From NCBI RefSeq assembly GCF_020091585.1, contig NZ_CP083582.1:4908536-4972535 (forward strand): a stretch of 64,000 bases of DNA, written 5' to 3'. Source of the DNA: Kovacikia minuta CCNUW1 (GTDB taxonomy: Bacteria > Cyanobacteriota > Cyanobacteriia > Leptolyngbyales > Leptolyngbyaceae). Positions 29,241 through 40,007 of the stretch are shown here, piece after piece. The position numbers and the translations under genes were made by a program. How positions within the stretch are numbered: the stretch's first letter is position 1; each line of letters opens with the position of its first letter. The notes beneath the pieces were generated by a model. It was not told where the DNA came from. It made no database searches and saw only the letters and a program-made list of their open reading frames with translations.

Positions 29241-29543
29241 CTCAACGTGCTTGATGCGATGAGCCTGATCCGGGTTGAGTTGCATAAAATTGTTTTTTGC
29301 CTGCCTGAGTTGATCGGCGATCGCTTCCTCCTGATCCCGCTGCTTTTTCAACTGGCGGATCGTTTCCTGACTGGAACCAATCAACAGCCCTGCAATCCCA
29401 CCGATCACGACGTAGGTACGTTCCAGATTCTGGTAGGGTTTACCCGTATACGGCACAGGTGCAAGTGCCAGCATCACAAGCCCCAACCCCGTCCCCACAG
29501 CACCCGTCACAATTCCTGAAAAGACAATCTTTTTAATGTTCAT
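29226..29543 (-). CDS. Small conserved membrane-anchored protein
   Basis: 105 residues. Two hydrophobic segments are visible, IVFSGIVTGAVGTGLGLVMLALA (about 6-28) and TYVVIGGIAGLLIGSSQ (about 43-59), followed by a charged helical tail LKKQRDQEEAIADQLRQAKNN. No function is assigned. It overlaps the decayed end of the Uma2 pseudogene on the other strand. Confidence 0.7.
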   Translation of the reverse strand: MNIKKIVFSGIVTGAVGTGLGLVMLALAPVPYTGKPYQNLERTYVVIGGIAGLLIGSSQETIRQLKKQRDQEEAIADQLRQAKNNFMQLNPDQAHRIKHVEQDLR

Positions 29544-29704
29544 CTGTCTGCCCTTTCAAATTCCTTTAGGCGATCGTCATTCGTCATTTGTTACTCGTCA
29601 GCTACCGATTCACGGTCACAATTGATCATTCATCATTGCCTATCCTAAGTATCTCAATCCTTGCTTCAGCGGGATAGGAAACGATAAGACCTGTAACATT
29701 TTTC

Positions 29705-30133
29705 TCAAGCTTCGGGTAAAACCAAATGTCCTGCTGCGTCTAGTTCCCAGAAGGGATTCCAGGCAACCTCCCAAAGATACCCATCGGGATCGGCAAAATA
29801 TCCACTGTACCCCCCCCAAAACACATCCTGGGCAGGTTTAACAATCCTGCCTCCAATTTGTTCAGCCTGTTGCAACACCTCATCCACCTCTTCCCGGCTT
29901 CTGGTGTTATATGCCAACGTAATGCCCGGAAAACCACTTCCAACCGGGCTGACGGTTGCATCCTCTGCGAGTTTGTCTCTGGGGTAGAGTGCCAGAACCA
30001 CCGCACCTAATTGGAAAAAAGCAACCTCCTGACTGGTGCGCGAAGGTTTCCAACCCAGACCATCACGATAAAACTGAAGCGATCGCCCCAGGTCTTGTAC
30101 ACCCAGAGTGACGAGATTGAGATTTTGGCGCAT
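29705..30133 (-). CDS. VOC-superfamily glyoxalase/dioxygenase-like protein
   Basis: 142 residues of the vicinal oxygen chelate fold: NLVTLGVQDLGRSLQFYRDGLGWKPSR starts the first beta-alpha-beta-beta-beta unit, and FADPDGYLWEVAWNPFW carries the conserved metal-binding glutamate of the second. VOC members include glyoxalase I, resistance proteins and extradiol dioxygenases, so the reaction is unknown. It is a single gene. Confidence 0.88.
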   Translation of the reverse strand: MRQNLNLVTLGVQDLGRSLQFYRDGLGWKPSRTSQEVAFFQLGAVVLALYPRDKLAEDATVSPVGSGFPGITLAYNTRSREEVDEVLQQAEQIGGRIVKPAQDVFWGGYSGYFADPDGYLWEVAWNPFWELDAAGHLVLPEA

Positions 30134-30149
30134 AGAAGTAAGGCGGCGG

Positions 30150-30345
30150 AGGAGTTTTGAGTTTTGAGTTTTGAGTTTTGAGTTTTGAGTTTTGAGTTTT
30201 GAGTTTTGAGTTTTGAGTTTTGAGTTGGGTCATTTCATGGGTCATTCGTCATCTGTTTTACATCATCATCCCCCATCCCTCATCCCTCATCCCTCATCCC
30301 TCATCCCTTATCCCTCATCCCTCATCCCTCATCCCTTCCTTCCGC
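30150..30345. repeat. Two STRR arrays, (TTTTGAG)n and (CATCCCT)n
   Basis: About ten copies of TTTTGAG run from 30153 to 30226. After about 45 bp, about nine copies of CATCCCT/CATCCCTT follow from 30271 to 30335. These are the longest heptamer arrays in the window and flank the RND pump terminus. Confidence 0.92.
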
Positions 30346-30356
30346 CTCCTACCCCT

Positions 30357-33300
30357 TCACGCTGGAGATTCTCCCTGGTGTTTTGGCGATGCTTCCCGTT
30401 GGGCGGATTCTTCCCAGGGATCGGGGACGAGTTCCCGATCGGAACGGGATGCCGACGAGGGAGGTCGGGGGGGTTCGTCATCCCGATCGCTGCGATCGCT
30501 GATATATCTTTCCTCCAGCCCCTTAATCACCACATAGAGGACAGGCACCATCAGCAAACTCAGGAAGGTTGCGACCAACAGCCCACCAAAGACGGCGGTT
30601 CCCAATGAGTGACGGGCATTTGCCCCAGCTCCTGTGGCAACCACCAGGGGAAAGAAGCCCACCAGTGCCGCAAATGCGGTCATGAGAATCGGTCGTAGCC
30701 GTTCTTCGGCGGCAGTCAGGGCGGATTCAACAATACTCTTGCCTTCTGACCGTGCCTGGTTGGCAAATTCCACAATCAGAATTGCGTTCTTACTGGCAAG
30801 CCCAATCAGCATCACCAGCGCAATGTTGCAATAGACATCATTGGACAGGGTTGGCTCAATAAAACGACGCAGGGCGATCGAACCCAACGCCCCCAAGATT
30901 GCCAGGGGTACGGTCAGCAGAATGATGGTGGGATCAATGTAGCTTTCATACTGGGCAGCTAACACCAGAAATACCATGATGATCCCGAACAGGAAGATTA
31001 ACGGCCCCAGGGAGCCTGCTGCCACCTCCTGGCGGGTCAAGTCTGCCCAGTCAAACTTGATCCCAGGGAGAGCTTCTTCCTTGTAGGCATTGCTGATGGT
31101 TTCGATCGCCTGACCGCTACTGTAGCCATCTGCCTGAACCCCTTGCAGCAGAATTGAGCGGTATCCATTGAAGTGGGAAATCACCGCAGGTCCAGTGAAG
31201 GGTTTGATGGTCACAAGTTGATCCAGCGAAACCATCGTTTGATTGTCATTGGCACGAACGTAAATTTGCTTTAAGTCCTCCGGTTTGTTGCGGAATTGCC
31301 CATCCAGTTGGACATACACCTGGTAATAGGCGGGGTCCCAGCACAAACTGCGTCACATAGGAAGAACCAATACTGGTGCTGAGGGTACTTAAGGCGCTAC
31401 TGAAGTTAACATTCAGGGCATTCAGCTGATCCCGATCGATATCAATTTCGTACTGGGGAGTGTTGGCAGCAAATTGGGTAAACGCTCCTGGCGGTTGAAA
31501 GATACCGCTCTGGTTTGCTTTTTGCAGAATATCCTGGGCATTGCCAGCAAATTCCTGGAAGGATAGCCTGCCGCCTGTTGTATCTTCCAACTGCATGTTG
31601 AAACCCCCAAGTGGGCTAAATCCTGGAATCGGGGGTGGGCTGGAGCCAACCGCTGTCGCTCCGGTAATAGTTCCAGCAAATTTTCCGTTCAATCCTTTCA
31701 GAACGGCAGCAACCGTTTGATTCGCTTTGGGGCGATCGTGCCAGGGTTTGAAGTGGGCAAAGAAGATCCCCTGGTTGGCAGCATTTCCATTAAACCCAGC
31801 CCCACTAATTTCTGCGGTGGACTGAACCTCTGGAACCTTGACGACAAACTCATGCACCTTTGCCAGAATATCCCGTGTGTATTGCAGGGAGGCAACGTTG
31901 GGACCCTGTACGAATCCCAACATAGACCCCTGATCCTCCGCTGGCACAAACCCGGTTGGAACAATGCGAAATATCAACACGGTTGCGGCTAAACCCACTA
32001 CAAACAAGCCAATGACCAGATAACGCAACCCGATCAGGAAATTGACCAAACTAATGTAGCGATCGCGGAACCAGGCAAATCCCTGGTTAAATTTGCCAAA
32101 AAACCAACCCAGTGGTCCCCGTGCTTCCCTTGGTGGACGCAGCAGAATGGCAGCAATACTGGGACTGAAACTGAGCGCATTAAACGTCGAAACCGCGATC
32201 GAAAAGGCAATAATCAACGCGAACTGTCGATAAAGCAAACCCGTTGCACCGGGAAAGAATGCGACGGGCAAAAACACCGCCATTAACACCAGCGAGGTGG
32301 AAATGATTGCCCCGGTGAGTTCATTCATTGCCTCATAACTGGCTCGCCGTGCCGACAGCCCCTCATTCTGAATTTTGGCTGCCACCGCCTCCACCACCAG
32401 AATGGCATCATCCACCACCAGCCCCGTTGCCAGCACCAATCCAAACATGGTCAAACTGTTGATCGAAAACCCAAACAGCTTGGCAAAGACCATTGCCCCA
32501 ATCAGCGAAACGGGAATGGCGATCGTCGGAATGATGGTGGCACGCCAATCCTGCAAGAAAATAAAGATGACCAGAATCACCAGCACGATCGCCTCAATCA
32601 GGGTCTTAAAAACCTCGTTATTAGACTCTTCAATGAAGCTAACCGTGTCGTATACCAGTTCTGTGGTGATCCCCGGTGGAAAACTTCCTTTCAACTCTTC
32701 AATCTTGGATTCCACCTGCTTTGCCACATCCAACGCATTGCTACCCGGAAGCTGGTATACCCCCAACGCCACCCCAGGCTTGCCATTAATCACAGCAGAG
32801 CTGGCATAATTCTGTGCCCCCAACTCTGCCCGACCCACATCCTTCAGCTTAATCAGGGTGCCATTGCTGCCAGATTTGACCACAATATTTTCCGCATCCC
32901 TGACATTGGTAAATTGCCCTTGCAACTTCAGGGGAATCTGGTACTGTTGCCCTTTTGGTGCAGGTTCCGCCCCGATCGTGCCGCCCCCGACCACCAGGTT
33001 TTGGGATTGCACCGCACTGACCACATCATTGATAGTCACCCCCCGACTGGCAAGGGCATTTGGGTCTAACCAGAACCGCATGGCATACTGCAACTGCCCA
33101 AACACGTTGGTTTGCCCCACCCCCGGCAACCGCGCCACCTCATCGGTGACGTACAAATCCACATAATTACTGATAAACGTCGCGTCATACTCGTCATTGG
33201 GCGAGTAAAACCCATAGACCACCAGCAAACTGGGAGAGGCAGTTTTTACCACAACCCCCTGCTGTTGAACGGACTGAGGCAGGAGTGGGGTCGCCTGTTG

Positions 33301-33642
33301 CAGATTGTTTTGGACGTTCACCTGGTCATCGTTGGGGTTTGTATTTACCCCAAAAAACGCCGAAATGTTACTTGACCCAGTGGTACTGGTGGAGGAGAAG
33401 TACTCCATATCACGGGTACCATTCAACTTCCGTTCGATCGGCGTTGTCACCGTCGTTTCAATGGTCTCCGGATCGGCACCAACGTAACTGGCACTCACCT
33501 GAACCTGAATCGGTGCAATTTGGGGAACGTATTCAATCGGCAGCAGGGGAATACTGACCGCCCCCACCAGCAGAATGATGATCGTACAAACCGTGGTTAG
33601 GACGGGTCGCCTGATGAAGGTATCAGCGATGGAAAAGATCAC
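30357..33642 (-). CDS. RND-family multidrug efflux pump (HAE1/AcrB type, frameshifted)
   Basis: Two frames form one inner-membrane RND transporter of about 1,090 residues. The N-terminal frame has IADTFIRRPVLTTVCTIIILLVGAVS, the porter-domain text and the GLVVDDAILVVEAV motif with the proton-relay aspartates of TM4. The C-terminal frame has LIFLFGIIMVFLVLAAQYESYIDP, IALVMLIGLASKNAILIVEFA and RPILMTAFAAL. The shift lies in the GGGG run at 31332-31335 (minus-strand CCCC); deleting one base gives FVLGPAYYQVYVQLDG. It exports drugs or lipids using the proton gradient, working with the adaptor encoded upstream at 33788. No TolC-like outer membrane gene is present here. Confidence 0.9.
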
Positions 33643-33657
33643 GCGATCGGGTCTCCT

Positions 33658-33705
33658 AGATAGGGGGTAGGGGGTAGGGGGCAGGGGGTAGGGGGTAGGG
33701 AATTA
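33658..33705. repeat. STRR array (TAGGGGG)n
   Basis: About six units of TAGGGGG/CAGGGGG lie between the RND pump and its adaptor gene. The same unit occurs inside a coding region at 63830. Confidence 0.85.
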
Positions 33706-33787
33706 AGTTACTACCCGTTTATCTATCACCCTTTACCCAACTCAAAACTTAGAACTCAAAACTCAAAACTCTTTGCCAACCCTTTTC

Positions 33788-35071
33788 CTAAGACGGTGCT
33801 TGTTTCGACGTTCCCCCCTGCTGGGGTGCAACGGGGGAACCATCTCTGAGTCTGAGAATGCCAGAGGTAATCACCTGATTACCGGGTTTCAACCCTTTCA
33901 ACACCTGGTAGTTCTGCCCCTGGATATTTCCAAGGGTTACGGGTATTTGACGGGCAACGGTCTGTTGTTTGCCATCCTTGGTTTGTTCCTCGGAAACGAA
34001 GACAAAATTTTGCCCGCCGATCGTGGTGACTGCGGTGACGGGTACCAGAACACCAGGCGTTGCCTTCCAAATTACCCGTGCCCTGACATACTGGGCATCG
34101 CGCAGGGTGCCGTTGGAGTTTGAGAAGCGTGCCCGTGTCAGCAACACCTGGGATGAAGCATCCGCCTGAGACGAAACAAAGTAGATGCTACCCGTCCCCA
34201 ACCGATTGCCGGTGTTGGGGTCTAATAGCTCCACCGGGAGACCTGTTCGCACCTGCCCAGAACGGCTAAGTGGAATGGGAATTTGCAGATCAAAGGCATT
34301 GTTTTGGTTAATGGTGGTCAGGGTTTGCCCCGTCGTCACCACATCTCCCGGCTTCAAGGTGATGTTGCCAACCCGACCCGAAATGGGAGCCACCACGTTT
34401 TTGAAGTTCAGACTGACAGCGGCAGTTTGGGTATCTGCCTGCGCCTTGCGGACATTGGCACCAGCCTGGTTCAAGCTCGCCTGACTCGCTTTGACCTGAT
34501 CTTGTGCTTGTTTGACCGCATCCCTTTTGACTTTTAAATCAGTGGCGAACTGGTCTGCGGTTATCTGCTCGATCGCCCCCTGTTTTGCCAGATACTGGTA
34601 GCGATCGTTATTGGTTTTGGCTAGTTCGTATTGCGACTGAGCAGAAGCCAGTTGGGATTTCGCAACCTGAAGCTGCTGGGCTGCCGTGTTGCGGGCTGCA
34701 ACCGTAGCATTAGTATTGGCTTCAGCACTGCTCACCTGAGGTGCTGTAGCATCCAGGTTGAGGGTAAAAATCGTATCTCCCTGATTCACCCGCGCTCCAG
34801 GTCGAACCAGAATCTGGTCAATCCGTCCATCAATTTGAGGCTTAAGGACAACCGTTTGCTCGGCTTCCAGCGTTCCCACGTATTCCGTGCTGTCCTGGAG
34901 TGTACCATTTTGCAAGGTTTGTACCTGTACCGCAGCGGGCGGCGGACCACTGGCTTTGGCGGATTCTCCCGATTTACCACAGGCGGATGTCAGACCGGAT
35001 AGGAGAAGTGCGGCGACAAGGAGCTGATAGCGTTTCAAGCCAAACCTCCGGAGTTGAAGCGTAATCGACAA
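33788..35071 (-). CDS. RND efflux periplasmic adaptor (membrane fusion protein, HlyD/AcrA type)
   Basis: 427 residues. The N-terminus carries a lipoprotein signal with lipobox LTSAC (C31), so the protein would be lipid-anchored in the plasma membrane. It then shows GTLEAEQTVVLKPQIDGRI (beta-barrel/lipoyl region), a long helical hairpin rich in A/Q (about 110-215), VSLNFKNVVAPISGRVGNITLKPGDVV, and the C-terminal barrel VLVPVTAVTTIGGQNFVFV. It bridges the RND pump to an outer membrane channel. It is 5' of the pump on the same strand, so the two form an operon. Confidence 0.93.
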   Translation of the reverse strand: MSITLQLRRFGLKRYQLLVAALLLSGLTSACGKSGESAKASGPPPAAVQVQTLQNGTLQDSTEYVGTLEAEQTVVLKPQIDGRIDQILVRPGARVNQGDTIFTLNLDATAPQVSSAEANTNATVAARNTAAQQLQVAKSQLASAQSQYELAKTNNDRYQYLAKQGAIEQITADQFATDLKVKRDAVKQAQDQVKASQASLNQAGANVRKAQADTQTAAVSLNFKNVVAPISGRVGNITLKPGDVVTTGQTLTTINQNNAFDLQIPIPLSRSGQVRTGLPVELLDPNTGNRLGTGSIYFVSSQADASSQVLLTRARFSNSNGTLRDAQYVRARVIWKATPGVLVPVTAVTTIGGQNFVFVSEEQTKDGKQQTVARQIPVTLGNIQGQNYQVLKGLKPGNQVITSGILRLRDGSPVAPQQGGTSKQAPS

Positions 35072-35819
35072 ATCGTTAATCAGTGGAGGGGAACTCTACC
35101 AAAATTCAATTCGTCTATTTTTCAGACATGGCTCCCCGTCTTTTGCAACCAGGGAGCAATCGTACCTAATCGTAAAGCCAGCACAAGCGATCAATGTTTA
35201 GCCCGTAACCAACTGAAATTGGAATTTCAAGGAAGAGCAGGGCTAAGGAGCACGGATTAAATAGTGTAGGGCTGTTGTTCCAAATATCCGCTGTCAGGTA
35301 ATATACCCAATCCACAAAGTTCTGAAAGTAATTAAATCCTCATTTCCCAGTAGGGCGTCAAGAATTGTATTTATTTTCAGGCTTGAATCCATTTTTGGCT
35401 AGTCAAGATTGATAACTTATCCAGAAAAAATAGAGATTTCATCCCATCGGGTGATCTTGCCCCCAGGGATCAGCACTTTGGTATTTTCTAATACGTTAGA
35501 GGTTTTGCGCTAATGGAAGTCCTGCGGTGCGTTGCAAGTTAGCACCTTTGAGGTTTGAGCCAATCCTGGTAACAAACCGGTTTTGTTGGCTTTCCCTTCC
35601 TTTTGGTGATGGTTAGCCCACTGAGAACCACTATCCTGCTGATCAGAACACCCCCATAGGACACCTCAAATGATGGGATGCCTTACAGCGGTTTTCAGAG
35701 CTGTAAGCCCCAGTCTGCCGAATCCCAAGCCCTTACGACTGGAATTGCCGGTATGATTTAATTCGAGATCCTTAGTGGCGTTCGGCGTTGACCTGATGTA
35801 TCTCAAGTTCTGAAATTTC
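35072..35819. other. 750-bp region without a recognised gene
   Basis: It separates the divergent adaptor and arsS-like genes, so both promoters lie here. No repeat array, hairpin of note or plausible reading frame was seen. A regulatory RNA cannot be excluded. Confidence 0.4.
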
Positions 35820-36966
35820 ATGCAATTGAGTTCTGACCCGACCCAACCCTCTACAACACCTGCTCTGAAACCGATCGAGCTTGAAAGTTCGGCAGCCAAA
35901 TCGAAATCCACACCCTCTCTACAGCAGCGCAGATCGCCCCTGGCTTCGAGCCAGTACCAAATTGAAACCCTGGCAGCGATCGATCTAGCTCCACTGCCCC
36001 ATCAGGGAAACTTTGAGGCATCGTTGAAGGCGCACAACTGGCAACCGTTGCACCCCGCCAGGCTAGAAATCTTTCAAATCAATGTCGGCAAACTGTGCAA
36101 CATGACCTGTCGCCACTGCCATGTGGATGCTGGTCCCGATCGGCGTGAAATGATGGATCGGGAAACAATGGATGCCTGCTTAGCTGCCCTCGACCAACAC
36201 GGAAGCGCATACCGTAGACCTTACCGGGGGCGCACCCGAGTTGAATCCCCACTTTCGGTATCTGGTAGACCAGTGCGTTGCCAGAGGAAAACACGTCATC
36301 GATCGCTGTAACCTTACAGTGCTGTTGTTGCCAATTATGCAGGATTTGCCCACCTGGCTTGCCGATCGAAACGTAGAACTGGTTTGCTCCCTGCCCCACT
36401 ACCGTCAACGCAACACCGATGCCCAGCGGGGAGACGGCACCTTTGAAAAATCCATTGAAGCCATGCGAAGACTAAACGCCATCGGCTATGGCAAAGGCGA
36501 CCCCCAACGGTTGTTGACCTTGATGAGCAATCCGGTTGGGGCTTTTCTGTCCAGCAGCCATGCAAAACTGGAGCAGGAATGGAAAACGGGCTTGCAGAAA
36601 AACCACGGTATCAGCTTCGATCGCCTGATTACCCTTAACAACATGCCCATTTCCCGCTATCTGGAATGGTTGGAACAGTCGGGCAATTTGCAGCGCTATA
36701 TGGAATTGCTCGTCAATTCCTTTAACCCCGCCACCGTAGCTGGCTTGATGTGCCGCAACACCCTATCCGTATCCTGGGATGGGCGGCTGTTTGACTGCGA
36801 TTTTAACCAAATGCTCGACCTGGAAATTGAACAGCCCGATCGCACCCGTCCCCATATTCGATCGTTCAATCCAACCCTGCTGACCCAGCGGCAAATTGTC
36901 ACAGGACGGCACTGTTTCGGCTGCACCGCCGGGGCAGGAAGTTCCTGCGGGGGGGCGATCGCTTAA
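35820..36966 (+). CDS. arsS: Radical SAM protein, ArsS-like (arsenosugar biosynthesis), frameshifted
   Basis: The first frame carries the radical SAM cluster CNMTCRHCH (C93, C97, C100) in RLEIFQINVGKLCNMTCRHC, which binds a 4Fe-4S cluster. The second frame continues the barrel, with NPHFRYLVDQC, YRQRNTDAQRGDGTFEKSIEAMRRLN and a C-terminal cysteine-rich region with CRNTLSVSWDGRLFDCDFNQ and GRHCFGCTAGAGSSCGG. Deleting one G at 36201-36202 restores EAHTVDLTGGAPELNPHFR, so the split is probably a sequence error. ArsS converts methylated arsenic species to arsenosugars using SAM. No ars genes are adjacent, so the substrate is taken from family knowledge. Confidence 0.85.
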
Positions 36967-36975
36967 ATTTACCCC

Positions 36976-37845
36976 CTACCAATTCCGCCATCCTCCCCCT
37001 TTAGCTTCTGCCTTGCCATTCGCCTCCAGCGGACGACCTTCAAGTAAAGATTGGTAAATCTGGCTGCTGGACCAGCGATCGATTTCCCGTGCCCGCAAGA
37101 CGGGTACCGGATGGGTTAGTTGGGCAGTCATTGCCTGCTTCAACATTTCGCCCAGTTGGTCATTGCTGATATCGTCATAAGCCCGTGCCTGGGCTAGAAA
37201 CGCATCCAGGTTTAGTTGCTCCGCCAGTTTGGGAGAACCCCCGGATAGTTTCATCAGCACCGCAGCAACGACCCTGGGATTTTGGGTTGCTAAAAGGGCG
37301 GCCCGATCGCAGGTAAACTCTGCACAACGAATCCACTCCATCAGTTGCACCTGCAAATTCTGTGCCAGCACCGCCCCCAAGCCTCCAGCAGCTTGAATCA
37401 AAATATTTGCCAGCGTCAGGTAAACCCCGTGATCACACTTCAGGTGTCCCAATTCATGGGCAATCACCGCCTGCGTTTCCTCAGGAGTTAACAGATCAAT
37501 CAGCGAGGTATGAATCACAATGAAGGGCTGCTTCCCCCGCATCGCAAAGGTGTAGGCATTAGGAACCGGATGTTGCCGCACGTAAAGCTGGGGCGGTTCC
37601 AGATCCAGAATTTTGCACGCTTCCAGCAACAGATGATGTAACTCAGGCAGTTGTTGCTCACTGACCAAAACACTCGAAGCAATATTGTCCAGATAAAAAA
37701 CCTGCTCAGCCAGCGGCCCCAGCAAATTTCGAATCACCAAATCCAGTCCAAATAACTGCTTTAAGTTTGCAGTTGCTTGCAAATCCAGGGGATGACGAAA
37801 GTGGTCGGCTTTCAGACCAATCAGCGGCGTTTTGAGGAAAGACAT
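36976..37845 (-). CDS. M48-family metallopeptidase
   Basis: About 289 residues from ATG 37845 (MSFLKTPLIGLKADHFRHPL); the longer frame to 37896 adds unlikely residues. The zinc-binding motif HELGH occurs in TQAVIAHELGHLKCDHGVYL. Before it lie RQHPVPNAYTFAMRGKQPF and the L-rich segment, and after it AAGGLGAVLAQNLQVQLMEW, RCAEFTCDRAALLATQNPRV (the third ligand region) and VPVLRAREIDRW. M48 peptidases degrade misfolded membrane or peripheral proteins. Unlike HtpX it has no obvious strong transmembrane helices, so it may be peripheral. Confidence 0.9.
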   Translation of the reverse strand: MSFLKTPLIGLKADHFRHPLDLQATANLKQLFGLDLVIRNLLGPLAEQVFYLDNIASSVLVSEQQLPELHHLLLEACKILDLEPPQLYVRQHPVPNAYTFAMRGKQPFIVIHTSLIDLLTPEETQAVIAHELGHLKCDHGVYLTLANILIQAAGGLGAVLAQNLQVQLMEWIRCAEFTCDRAALLATQNPRVVAAVLMKLSGGSPKLAEQLNLDAFLAQARAYDDISNDQLGEMLKQAMTAQLTHPVPVLRAREIDRWSSSQIYQSLLEGRPLEANGKAEAKGGGWRNW

Positions 37846-38076
37846 AAAATGAAGCGAGTTTGATTGGATAAATTCCCAAAGGAAAAACATTCCCACACAA
37901 CGTCAGTATAGCGAGAACGCAAAGGCTTTCTGCGTTTTTTTGAAGTTGGAATTTTGGAAGTGGCAATCGGTTATTGGTTCTAACAATTTCAATCGTAAGG
38001 GCTTCGCATTCGGCAGGTCTGCTTTTGGTCATCCCAAAGGTTTTCACCCGCAGGCAAGCCCCCACAAATTACCAGT

Positions 38077-38170
38077 TATATGGCGCTCCTAAATGGATTG
38101 TGAGCAAGGATTCCGATGGAATCCTTGCTCGACAAAGCCGCTCCATTTCACAACTGATTTAGGACTGCTA
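38077..38170 (-). repeat. MITE (TATAGC...TCCTAAAT family)
   Basis: A repeat of about 95 bp in reverse orientation. It begins TATATGGCGCTCCTAAATGG and ends TGATTTAGGACTGCTA, with a central palindrome AAGGATTCCGATGGAATCCTT. Related copies lie at 56168-56260 (degenerate) and 56335-56427. The TIRs with flanking TA are like those of MITEs mobilised by IS630/Tc1-type transposases. Confidence 0.75.
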
Positions 38171-38249
38171 TCGCTGAGAGCAGATAAATAAGTATGCAGC
38201 TATTTTTTACCAAGCTTTAAGATAGAGTTTTCCAGATTAAATTTAACGC

Positions 38250-39029
38250 ATGCTGCCACGAGACGAATTATTGAAAGGGGTAGAAAATCGCGATGCTGCC
38301 GCACGGGTAATTGACCAGGCAGACCAGGCAATTAAGACCTGGGAAGTGGTGTTTACTGATTTTTTATCGCCACCGGAATATGTAAAAATTCAGCAGGTAT
38401 TCAGTCGTCTCACCGAAGTGCATCTGGTTGCTGCGGGGGGCTACCCCCAGGCAGAACGGCAACGGCTGGCGATCGCCCGTTCCGAGTTGCCGCTGGATGC
38501 TTCCCAGGTAGACCTGGCCGCGTTGGAAATTGCGGGAAACTTCCTGTTTGACCCGGCAACCCACCGCGATTTTTTGGGCGCACTTTTGGGTACCGGAATT
38601 GTGCGGGACAAGGTAGGAGACATCATTGTTTTGGGAGAACGGGGGGCACAGGCGATCGTCGTTCCTGAACTGGTGGACTTTTTGGAAATGAACCTGAAAC
38701 AGGTGCGCTCTGTCCCAGTCAACACCCGTCGCATCGAGTTGGATGAACTAAAGGTACGGGAACCGAAGAAGAAAGAAATGACCACCGTAGAGGCTTCCCT
38801 GCGCCTGGATGCGATCGCCTCCGCTGGGTTTGGGATGTCTCGTAGCAAAATGGCAGATTTGATCGAAGCGGGCGATGTGCGCGTCAATTGGAAAGAAGTG
38901 ACCAGCGCCAGCTATGCCGTCAAAGCCGCAGACCTGATCGCCATTCGAGGCAAAGGGCGGGTGGAAGTCGGAGACATCGCTGTAACCAAAAAAGACCGTT
39001 ATCGCGTGCAACTGACCCGGTTTGTTTAG
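38250..39029 (+). CDS. Photosystem II S4-domain protein (YlmH-like)
   Basis: 259 residues of the cyanobacterial/plastid PSII S4 family. The N-terminal domain includes VFTDFLSPPEYVKIQQVFSRL and VHLVAAGGYPQAERQRLAIARSE, the middle DFLGALLGTGIVRDKVGDIIV, and the S4 RNA-binding domain is at about 185-245 (LRLDAIASAGFGMSRSKMADLIEAGDVRVNWKEV). The family is required for photosystem II accumulation in cyanobacteria and chloroplasts; its relative YlmH acts in ribosome rescue, so RNA binding is likely. It is transcribed alone. Confidence 0.92.
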   Translation: MLPRDELLKGVENRDAAARVIDQADQAIKTWEVVFTDFLSPPEYVKIQQVFSRLTEVHLVAAGGYPQAERQRLAIARSELPLDASQVDLAALEIAGNFLFDPATHRDFLGALLGTGIVRDKVGDIIVLGERGAQAIVVPELVDFLEMNLKQVRSVPVNTRRIELDELKVREPKKKEMTTVEASLRLDAIASAGFGMSRSKMADLIEAGDVRVNWKEVTSASYAVKAADLIAIRGKGRVEVGDIAVTKKDRYRVQLTRFV

Positions 39030-39240
39030 CAGGTGGTAGGTGAGGGGGTGAGAGGGTGAGGGGTGAGGGGGTGAGGGGGTGGGAAAATTTTGAATTTTGA
39101 ATTGAAACTGAGTGCTGAGTGCTTGGATCTCCGCGTCCCCGTGTCTCCGCGTCTCCGCGTCTTCCTCTGACTCCTGAATCCTGAATCCCTAACACCTGAC
39201 ACCTGTCACCTGACACCTGTCACCTACCCCCTGATTCCTA
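39030..39240. repeat. STRR-rich spacer
   Basis: (GGGGTGA)n at about 39038-39080, TCTCCGCGTCTCCGCGTC at about 39143-39165 and (ACACCTG)/(GTCACCT) units at about 39190-39225. No gene. Confidence 0.8.
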
Positions 39241-39242
39241 CC

Positions 39243-39837
39243 TTGCCCTTCTATCACCAACGATCGAACGTTTTCTCTCCAACTTACCTGAGCGAATTGC
39301 AGGGGCAGAGTTTTGGCATGTCCATACTTTGCGGTTAATAATCTCAACCGCGATTTTGTTGGCACAAAGGGGTTTTCAGTCGTGTTCCGACGATCTCACC
39401 TGGCAATGGTCGAACAACGCTTTCCCTACTTCAAGCCTTATTTGCAACAAGCGCTGCAACCAGACTGTAATGCCTTCTACCTCAATCCCCTGCTGTTGAC
39501 CAGCGGTTCTCGTGTAGACCCCCACATCGATCGCTCCCTCCGCTCCTATTGCAAAACGATTGATCCACCTACGGTGGTCAGTGTTTTATATGTAACAGTC
39601 CCCGCAGATATTGCGGGGGGAGACCTGATCCTGCGATCGCACAAACGTAAAGTTGGACAAATCCACCCCCAGCCCAACACGCTGATATTTTTCCAGGGTG
39701 ATTTAACCCATTCGATTACGCCCGTCACCAGTTCGGGGATTCGGCTCAGCCTGGTTTGTGAACAATACAGCCTGGAGGGTACTCAATTGCAGGATATCCC
39801 AGAATTTATCGTGGAGTCCAGAGCGATGAGGGGCTAG
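39243..39837 (+). CDS. 2-oxoglutarate/Fe(II) oxygenase-like protein (probable frameshift near 39321)
   Basis: The main frame (39313-39837) shows a prolyl-hydroxylase-like fold: PYFAVNNLNRDFVGTKGFSVVFRRS, RVDPHIDRSLRSYC with the HxD iron ligands, HSIT with the distal histidine, and IRLSLVCEQY with the arginine that binds 2-oxoglutarate. Upstream, another frame reads LPFYHQRSNVFSPTYLSELQ, which fits the expected N-terminus. Dropping one T near 39321 joins the two as QSFGMPYFAVNNLN. The start codon would then be TTG at 39243; this part is inference. The substrate is unknown. Confidence 0.75.
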
Positions 39838-40007
39838 GCAGAGGGCAAAGGACAGGAGGCAGGGAATCAAGGGAGTCAGGAGCCAGGAGCCAGAAGGAGA
39901 GAAAGACAGGGGGACACGGGAACGCGGAGACTTCCATTCAAAACTCATAACTTAAAACTCATAACTTAAAACTCATAACTTAAAACTCTCCTCCCACACC
40001 CCACACC
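39838..40007. repeat. STRR-rich spacer
   Basis: CAGGAGCCAGGAGCCAG and (AACTTAAAACTCATA)n units fill the space between the convergent oxygenase and the secreted protein gene. Confidence 0.7.

Noticed and set aside
28899-29519. Separate 206-residue protein
   Set aside because: It is the in-frame continuation of the Uma2 pseudogene after TGA, and its last third is antisense to the gene at 29226.
30150-30345. CRISPR-like array
   Set aside because: Heptamers in direct contact without spacers; these are STRR repeats.
35054-35260. Short plus-strand frame of 68 residues near the adaptor gene start
   Set aside because: It overlaps the adaptor gene start on the other strand and shows no protein-like pattern.
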